A DNA stretch of 64,000 bases from JAHEJE01 sp965216335. Lineage in GTDB: Bacteria > Pseudomonadota > Alphaproteobacteria > Rhizobiales > Aestuariivirgaceae. The translations under genes were made by a program, and so were the position numbers. This document shows, piece by piece, positions 58,336-64,000 of the stretch. The DNA lies in contig OZ244154.1 of the NCBI GenBank assembly GCA_965216335.1, positions 3,286,001 through 3,350,000 on the forward strand, read 5' to 3'. The notes beneath the pieces were generated by a model. That model was not told where the DNA came from. It saw only the letters and a list, made by a program, of their open reading frames with translations, and made no database searches. The first letter of the stretch is position 1; each line of letters starts with the position of its first letter.

Positions 58336-60783
58336 ATGGCTGACCTTCCCAAGAGCGCGGAGATTGTCATCATCGGCGGCGGCGTTATCGGCCTGTCGAT
58401 TGCCGCCCATCTCGCATGGCGTGGGGCGAAAGACGTAGTGCTTGTCGAGCGCAACCAGCTGACCAGCGGCACCTCGTGGCACGCCGCCGGCATCATCGGG
58501 CCGTTGCGCGCCAGCCTGAGCCTGACCCGTCTGTCCGTCTACGCCACCGAACTGTTTCCCAAGCTGGAGCGGGACACCGGCCAGTCGACCGGCTACCGCC
58601 GCACCGGCGGACTGTGGCTGGCGCAAACCGCTGACCGCATGACCGAGTTGCGAAGGACCGCGGATATCGGGCTGCTGGCGGGCCTCCAGGCGCGCATGGC
58701 CGATGTGCACGAGATCGCCGAACGTGTGCCGTTGGTCGACACCGGCGGCCTTGCCGGCGGGTTGTGGGTCGAGGAAGACGGCCAGGCCAACCCGGTCGAT
58801 GTGTGCATGGCCTACGCCAGGGCGGCGAGGGCGCACGGCGTGACAGTGTGCGAGAACGCACCCGTCGCCACGGTGCTGACGAAAGCCGGCACCGTTGCCG
58901 GGGTCGAGATGGCGGATGGCCGGCAGATCGCCTGCCGCGCTGTCGTCAATTGCGCCGGGGCATGGGCGCGCGGCCTGGCGGCACGTTCGGGCATCGCCGT
59001 GCCGTTGCAGGCCGTCGAGCACATGTACGTGGTGAGCGAACCGGTCGCCGGCCTGCCGCAGCCGTTTCCGATCCTGCGCGATCTCGATGCCCGCATCTAC
59101 GTCAAGGAGGACGCCGGCAAGCTGGTGCTTGGCGGCTTCGAGTCGGACGCCAAGCCGATTGCCGCGGATGCACCCGGCATGGGTGATGCCTTCCTCGAAT
59201 TGCCGGAAGATTGGGATCAGTTCGAGCCGTTCATGCTGGCCGGGCTGAGACGTATCCCGGCGCTCAACGATTGCGGCATCCAGCACTTCATGAACGGCCC
59301 GGAGAGCTTTACCCCGGACACCAGACAGCTGATGGGCGAGGCGCCGGAATGCCGCAACTATTTCGTTGCCGCCGGGTTCAATTCACTCGGCATCGTTTCA
59401 TCTGCCGGTGCCGGCCGGGTGATGGCCGACTGGGTTCTCGACGGCGCGGCACCGATGGATGTTTTCGACCTCGATATCGCCCGCTTCGAACCGGACATGG
59501 CGGCTGAGCCGTTCCTGCGAGTGCGGGTGCGCGAAGCCGTCGCCAATCAGTTCGACATGCATTGGCCGTACAAGCGCGTAAGGACGGGTCGCGATCTGCG
59601 ACGTTTGCCCGCGCATGATGTCTGGGTTGCCCAGGGCGGTATGTTCGATGCCCCGGCCGGCTGGGAACGGCCGATGTGGTTTTCCGACAGCAGTCAGGCC
59701 AGTGCTGTTGAGGACAGCTACGGCGACCAGCCGTGGTGGCCGGCTGCTGAAGCCGAATGCCGGGCCGCGCGCGATGCGGCGGTACTGATAGATCTCAGCC
59801 CGTTCTCGAAGATCGAGGCCGCCGGGCCCGATACCTTTGCCCATCTACAACGCGCCGCCACAGCGGATGTCGATGTCGTTCGGGGCAGGGCGGTCTACAG
59901 CCTGTTCCTCAACGATGATGGTGGCATCGAAGCCGATGCGACAGTCCTCCGGCTAAATGAAGACCGGTTCATGATCATCGGACCGGCACCGTGGCGCCGC
60001 CGCGATCTGATGCGGCTGGAACGGCATTTCCCGGACGGCACGCTGCGGGATCGGACCCGCGAGTTGGCCGTGCTCGGCTTAATGGGTCCGAACGCCGTCG
60101 AGGTCTGGAAGGCGGCCGGCGGCAGCGGCGAGGCCCTGACGCTGGGCTACGGCCACAGTGCAGTGTGCACCGTTGCCGGCCTCGACGTGCGCGCATTGCG
60201 CATCAGCTACATCGGCGAGTTTGGCTGGGAGATCTATGTCGCCTGGAACAGGGCTGCAGAACTGGCACAAGCCCTGCTCACCGCCGGCGAACCATATGGC
60301 CTGCGGCCCATGGGGCTGCACGCGGTTGACTGTTGCCGGATGGAAAAGGGTTTCCGGCACTTCGGCCATGATCTTGGCCCAGAAGATACGCCGTTTTCCG
60401 CCGGGCTGGGCTTTGCCGTTGCCAGGAACAAGGCCGGTGGGTTCATTGGCCAGGACCGATTGTCGAGCGTTAGCGATCCTGATCGAAGGTTGCTGCAGTT
60501 CTCGGTTGACGGTGCCCACCCGCTGCTGCTGCATGACGAACCGGTGTTCCGAGACGGACAGCTGGCCGGGCACACGACGTCCGGTGCACGTGGGTTTCGC
60601 ACCGATCTCAGCTTGTGCCTGGCTCAGGTCGCGACACCGGATGCCGAGACCATTACGGACCTGGCGCACAGCCGGTTCGAAATCTCAGTGGCCGGCAGGC
60701 GCCATCCGCTGACCTTGCACCGCAACCCGCCCTACGACCCAACCGGCGCCCGCATGCGCGCCACCAGCCAGGCAGAGCCATGA
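58336..60783 (+). CDS. FAD-GcvT flavoprotein, dimethylglycine dehydrogenase-like (second of three)
   Basis: The 815-residue protein has the Rossmann start VIIGGGVIGLSIAAHLAWRG, the covalent-flavin motif GTSWHAAG (His49), and a C-terminal GcvT-like domain with FDAPAGWERPMWFSD, EADATVLRLNEDRFMII and YIGEFGWEIYVAW. It resembles dimethylglycine and sarcosine dehydrogenases; the covalent motif carries Ser before Trp rather than Thr. The ATG at 58336 fixes the family start; a longer frame upstream is unlikely. It overlaps the next flavoprotein gene by 4 bases and probably acts in the same pathway. Confidence 0.88.
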   Translation: MADLPKSAEIVIIGGGVIGLSIAAHLAWRGAKDVVLVERNQLTSGTSWHAAGIIGPLRASLSLTRLSVYATELFPKLERDTGQSTGYRRTGGLWLAQTADRMTELRRTADIGLLAGLQARMADVHEIAERVPLVDTGGLAGGLWVEEDGQANPVDVCMAYARAARAHGVTVCENAPVATVLTKAGTVAGVEMADGRQIACRAVVNCAGAWARGLAARSGIAVPLQAVEHMYVVSEPVAGLPQPFPILRDLDARIYVKEDAGKLVLGGFESDAKPIAADAPGMGDAFLELPEDWDQFEPFMLAGLRRIPALNDCGIQHFMNGPESFTPDTRQLMGEAPECRNYFVAAGFNSLGIVSSAGAGRVMADWVLDGAAPMDVFDLDIARFEPDMAAEPFLRVRVREAVANQFDMHWPYKRVRTGRDLRRLPAHDVWVAQGGMFDAPAGWERPMWFSDSSQASAVEDSYGDQPWWPAAEAECRAARDAAVLIDLSPFSKIEAAGPDTFAHLQRAATADVDVVRGRAVYSLFLNDDGGIEADATVLRLNEDRFMIIGPAPWRRRDLMRLERHFPDGTLRDRTRELAVLGLMGPNAVEVWKAAGGSGEALTLGYGHSAVCTVAGLDVRALRISYIGEFGWEIYVAWNRAAELAQALLTAGEPYGLRPMGLHAVDCCRMEKGFRHFGHDLGPEDTPFSAGLGFAVARNKAGGFIGQDRLSSVSDPDRRLLQFSVDGAHPLLLHDEPVFRDGQLAGHTTSGARGFRTDLSLCLAQVATPDAETITDLAHSRFEISVAGRRHPLTLHRNPPYDPTGARMRATSQAEP

Positions 60784-63194
60784 CACAACACGCCCGGGTA
60801 ATCATCATTGGCGGCGGCGCCATGGGAGTTTCGGCCCTGTACCACCTGGCCAAGTCCGGCTGGTCCGACGTGGTGCTTCTGGAGAAGAACGAACTGACCG
60901 CCGGCTCGACCTGGCATGCCGCCGGCCTGTGCACCCATTTTGCCCACAACCTGACCATCCAGGCCATGCGCGCCCACTCCGTGCGGCTCTATTCAGGCGA
61001 GCTGGAGGCGGAAACCGGCAGCCCTGTAAGTTTTCACCAGTGCGGCGCCCTGCGCGTCACCCGGCTCGAGGATCGGATGGACGAGTTCCGACATGTCAGG
61101 GGCATTGGCAGGTTCTCCGGCTTCGACTTCAACATCCTGTCGCCCGGCGAACTGAAAGAGATCTATCCGCTAGTCGAACTGGACGGCCTGGTCGGCGCCA
61201 TCCATGAACCGCTCGACGGTCATGTCGATCCGAGCCAGGCCACCAATGCCATGGCCCAGGGTGCGCGCAACCACGGCGCCCGCATCCACCGGCACACCTG
61301 CGTCACCGGCATCACCCGGACACAAGCGGGCGAATGGCGGGTCACGGCGGGCGCGCAGGTCTTCCTGGCCGAGCATCTTGTCATGGCCGCCGGCACCTGG
61401 GCGCACGAGATCGGCCGCATGGTAGGGCTGGACTTGCCGGTCGTTCCTGTGCTGCACCAGTATCTGGTGACCGATCGCGTCGAGGCCGTCGCGGCGCTGG
61501 ACACCGAACTGCCGATCATCCGCGATCCGGAAGAAAGCTGGTACGTGCGCCAGGAGCGCGACGGCCTGATCGTCGGCCCGTATGAACGCGACGGCAAGCC
61601 GTGGTCCATCGACCGGGTGCCGCCTGAGTTCGGCATGGAGTTGCTGCCGCCCGATCTCGATGCCGTCGAACATATCGTCGAAGCGGCGATGAACCGCATC
61701 CCGGCGCTCGCCGAGGCCGGAATCATGACGGTCGTCAACGGTCCCATCACCTTCACGCCCGATGCCAATCCGCTGATCGGTCCAGCATACGGCGTCCGCA
61801 ACTGCTGGCTGCTGACCGGCTCCAGCATGGGGGTGATGGAGGGCGGCGGGGCTGGAAAGTTCCTGGCCGAGTGGATCATCGAAAGCGCCCCGCCAATGGA
61901 TTCACTGGCGGTCGACCCGCGCCGCTTCGGGGCATTTGCCGACCGCGACTACCGCATCGACAAGGCCATCGAGAGCTTCGGCAACCAGTTCGCAGTCCAC
62001 TTCCCGTTCGAGGAGCGCGAGGCCGGTCGTCCCAGGCTGACATCGCCGCTGCACGGGCGTATGGCGAACGCCGGTGCCGTGTTTGGCCAGGCTTACGGGT
62101 GGGAACGGCCGAACTGGTTCGCCCGGCCGGGTGATGATCGCGCGCCGGCACTGACGTTCAGGCGACCCGGCTGGTTTAACGCCGTTGCCGAGGAATGCCG
62201 TGCCGCCAGCGAGCGCGTCGCGGTGGCCGATTTGTCGGTGTTCTCCAAGTTCGAAGTGACAGGGCAGGGGGCCGCCCGGATGCTCGATACACTTGGCACC
62301 AACCGCCCGCCGCGCACGGTGGGCCGGGTCGGTCTTGTCCATGCCGTAACAGCCGCGGGTGGTGTGGCAAGCGAGTTCACGGTGGTCAAGGTGGCCGCGG
62401 ATCGTTTCTATCTGACCAGCGCCGCCGCGGCGCGGCGCGTGGACCACGACCTGCTGTGCGGTCTGGCAGCCGGGGTTGGTGATGTCACGGTGTCCGACGT
62501 GACCGAGCAGATCGGTGTTTTGGGTCTGATGGGTCCGAAGGCCGAAACCGTGCTGGCCGGCCTGACGCCGGCCGCTCTCGACCATGCGTTTTTCCCCTGG
62601 TTGAGCGCGCAACGGATCAGCGTCGCCGGTGTCGATGTGCTGGCGCAGCGGGTGTCCTACATCGGCGAGGCAGGCTGGGAGCTCCATTGCGCCATGACGT
62701 CGTTGCCGGCGCTGTATGACGCCGTGATGGACGAGGGCAGGACACACGGCATCGGCCACTACGGCGCCTACGCCGCCAACGCCATGCGGCTGGAGAAGGG
62801 TTATCCGGCCTGGGGCTTGGACCTGGGCACCGAACGCTCACCGATTGAGGCCGGACTTGAAAGGTTCGTGCAAACCGCCGGGCGCATGTTCACTGGGGCT
62901 GAAGCTCTTCTGTGCAGGGACGTTGAGTACAAGCTTCGCCTGCTTGAGGTGGAGCCGGGACGCTGCGAACCGTTTGCCTTGCACCCGGTATTTGCCGGCG
63001 ATGAGGTTACCGGTTTGGTGACGTCGGCCGCCCACGGCCACCGCACCGACAAGCTGCTGGCGCTGGCCTACATCCGTCATGAGAGCCCGGGCGGTTTGTC
63101 CATCGAGGTCTGCGGCCACAGGTTGAAAGCCCGCATCCTCGATGAGGCACCCTATGACCCGGGAAACCTGCGGCTTCGAACAAATGGTTGTTGA
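60780..63194 (+). CDS. FAD-GcvT flavoprotein, dimethylglycine dehydrogenase-like (third of three)
   Basis: The 804-residue protein is most similar in motifs to the flavoprotein at 48625: VIIIGGGAMGVSALYHLAKS start, GSTWHAAG (His46) for covalent FAD, QAYGWERPNWFARPG and a C-terminal GcvT-like domain with LGLMGPKAETVLAGLTP and YIGEAGWELHCAM, then NAMRLEKGYPAWGLDLGTE. It would oxidise an N-methyl or N-alkyl amine and deliver the carbon to tetrahydrofolate. Translational coupling (ATGA) to the preceding flavoprotein suggests two successive demethylations or a hetero-oligomer. Confidence 0.9.
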   Translation: MTQHARVIIIGGGAMGVSALYHLAKSGWSDVVLLEKNELTAGSTWHAAGLCTHFAHNLTIQAMRAHSVRLYSGELEAETGSPVSFHQCGALRVTRLEDRMDEFRHVRGIGRFSGFDFNILSPGELKEIYPLVELDGLVGAIHEPLDGHVDPSQATNAMAQGARNHGARIHRHTCVTGITRTQAGEWRVTAGAQVFLAEHLVMAAGTWAHEIGRMVGLDLPVVPVLHQYLVTDRVEAVAALDTELPIIRDPEESWYVRQERDGLIVGPYERDGKPWSIDRVPPEFGMELLPPDLDAVEHIVEAAMNRIPALAEAGIMTVVNGPITFTPDANPLIGPAYGVRNCWLLTGSSMGVMEGGGAGKFLAEWIIESAPPMDSLAVDPRRFGAFADRDYRIDKAIESFGNQFAVHFPFEEREAGRPRLTSPLHGRMANAGAVFGQAYGWERPNWFARPGDDRAPALTFRRPGWFNAVAEECRAASERVAVADLSVFSKFEVTGQGAARMLDTLGTNRPPRTVGRVGLVHAVTAAGGVASEFTVVKVAADRFYLTSAAAARRVDHDLLCGLAAGVGDVTVSDVTEQIGVLGLMGPKAETVLAGLTPAALDHAFFPWLSAQRISVAGVDVLAQRVSYIGEAGWELHCAMTSLPALYDAVMDEGRTHGIGHYGAYAANAMRLEKGYPAWGLDLGTERSPIEAGLERFVQTAGRMFTGAEALLCRDVEYKLRLLEVEPGRCEPFALHPVFAGDEVTGLVTSAAHGHRTDKLLALAYIRHESPGGLSIEVCGHRLKARILDEAPYDPGNLRLRTNGC

Positions 63195-63289
63195 GCACGG
63201 CTATCCGGCTCAGCGAGCATTACTCTTTCCCCCTTCCTCGTGGAAGGAAACCTTCGGGCGAGGATCGGTGCTGCTGGCACCCACCGCTA

Positions 63290-64000
63290 TCAGGCCGCCT
63301 GTTTGCCGGAGTAGAGGTTGACGACATGTTCGGCCTCGGCAAAGAACAGCCAGCGCTCGGCGACCGCGCCGAGGGCGGCAAACAGGATGGCGAGGATGGC
63401 GACCACTGTTGACAGCGGTGCCGGGATGAACAACGTCGCAACGGCCATGCCGGCGGCAATGGCCAGCGCTGTGATGACATTGCGGCGCAGCTTGGCGGCA
63501 TGCTTGCGGGCAACGCGGAAGCCCATTTCCTTCATCAGATAGTTCGGTGCGGTATGCGGCGCCTCGAACTGGCGCACCTTGCCGAGATGGCCGAGGCCTG
63601 TTGCGGCCTCGATGGTGTGAGTCCGCTCATCGGCGTCGATAGCTTTCCAGTACGCCAGCTTCAAGGCGATTGCCGCGATCAGACCGCCGGCAGCGAAGAT
63701 CACCTGCACTGTCTGTTCGCGGCCGAAGACGTGCGCCACGGCAAGCAGCAGCGTGGCACCGGTCGCCAGCGCAAACACCAGATAAACCGGCACCACCAGC
63801 GGGTGCCGCCATTGCCGGATGGTCGGCAGCGCAGCGTAGATCTTGCCGGTGCAATAGACCGTGGCGGCGCACATTGCCGCTGTCAGGACGCCCCACATGG
63901 CGATGCCTGGTCCGGCGAACGTCCAGACTGCGCCGAACAGCAGCGCGGGAACGAATGTGACGACCGCCGCCACGCCTTCACGCGACAGCCATGACGAACG
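63290..64000 (-). CDS. DmsC-family dimethyl sulfoxide reductase membrane anchor, partial
   Basis: The frame is open to the right edge, and the first residues there read RSSWLSREGVAAVVTFVPAL, the conserved SSWLSREG segment of DmsC anchors. About 235 residues with six or so spans are present; the N-terminal part lies beyond 64000. DmsC-type proteins anchor molybdenum oxidoreductases and pass quinol electrons to them. The catalytic and iron-sulfur subunit genes should be to the right, outside the window. A GTG at 63973 is only an internal codon. Confidence 0.85.
   Translation of the reverse strand, partial: RSSWLSREGVAAVVTFVPALLFGAVWTFAGPGIAMWGVLTAAMCAATVYCTGKIYAALPTIRQWRHPLVVPVYLVFALATGATLLLAVAHVFGREQTVQVIFAAGGLIAAIALKLAYWKAIDADERTHTIEAATGLGHLGKVRQFEAPHTAPNYLMKEMGFRVARKHAAKLRRNVITALAIAAGMAVATLFIPAPLSTVVAILAILFAALGAVAERWLFFAEAEHVVNLYSGKQAA

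Noticed and set aside
58246..59286. Minus-strand extension of the LysR gene
   Set aside because: It is antisense to the flavoprotein at 58336, and the helix-turn-helix begins only after 58206.
1..64000. CRISPR arrays, tRNA, rRNA, transposase or phage genes
   Set aside because: No regularly spaced repeats, cloverleaf or rRNA-like stretch, and no recognisable transposase or phage protein was seen by reading; a dedicated tRNA scan was not possible.

Overview
This is a GC-rich chromosomal segment with densely packed genes, short intergenic gaps and many 1-4 bp start/stop overlaps. Gene content points to an alphaproteobacterium, most likely Hyphomicrobiales (Rhizobiales)-like. The main reasons are an irr regulator divergent from fabA-fabB-fabI, an FnrN/FnrL-type oxygen regulator with TTGAT-N4-GTCAA boxes, a DUF2093 gene beside xseA, and alphaproteobacterial palindromic intergenic repeats. 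The genus cannot be fixed from sequence reading alone. No rRNA, tRNA, CRISPR array, insertion sequence with a transposase, or prophage gene was recognised.

Layout. 1-10991: mostly housekeeping genes (permease end, HlyU-like protein, DUF1989 protein, benE, rsmD, pseudouridine synthase, tadA, a lone Flp pilin, xseA, purD) plus a tight trio of a predicted fluoroacetate-type dehalogenase, an APH-like kinase and a patatin. 10992-16770: a low-oxygen/stress block with the FNR-type regulator, three FNR-like boxes, a 33-residue membrane microprotein, two universal-stress proteins, polyphosphate kinase 2 and an amino-acid permease. 16833-23385: two sugar-nucleotide enzymes and an RND efflux pair. 23525-28755: a 2-hydroxyacid dehydrogenase, an SH3 protein, irr, and the unsaturated fatty-acid genes fabA, fabB and fabI. 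28756-30240: an AT-richer islet with two unrecognised proteins.

30243-42881 is catabolic: an RpiR regulator with a three-gene TRAP transporter, an Lrp regulator, a HAD hydrolase, an FMN-binding protein, an M20 amidohydrolase, and the homogentisate branch of tyrosine breakdown (hmgA-fahA diverging from a MarR regulator and maiA over a shared operator). A 4-oxalocrotonate tautomerase gene carries a clear one-base frameshift.

43861-63194 is the most interesting part. It holds an enolase-superfamily epimerase, two P-loop sulfotransferase-fold proteins of identical length (247 aa), an Asp/Glu-racemase-fold protein, a Rieske oxygenase of the quaternary-amine type, an RpiR and a LysR regulator, three dimethylglycine-dehydrogenase-like FAD/GcvT flavoproteins, an MDR reductase, two class III aminotransferases and a non-pyrrolysine MttB-family methyltransferase. 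The parts fit stepwise N-demethylation, stereochemical inversion and transamination of a methylated amino acid or betaine. The substrate is unknown, and the combination matches no pathway I can name. The window ends inside a dmsC-like membrane anchor gene.
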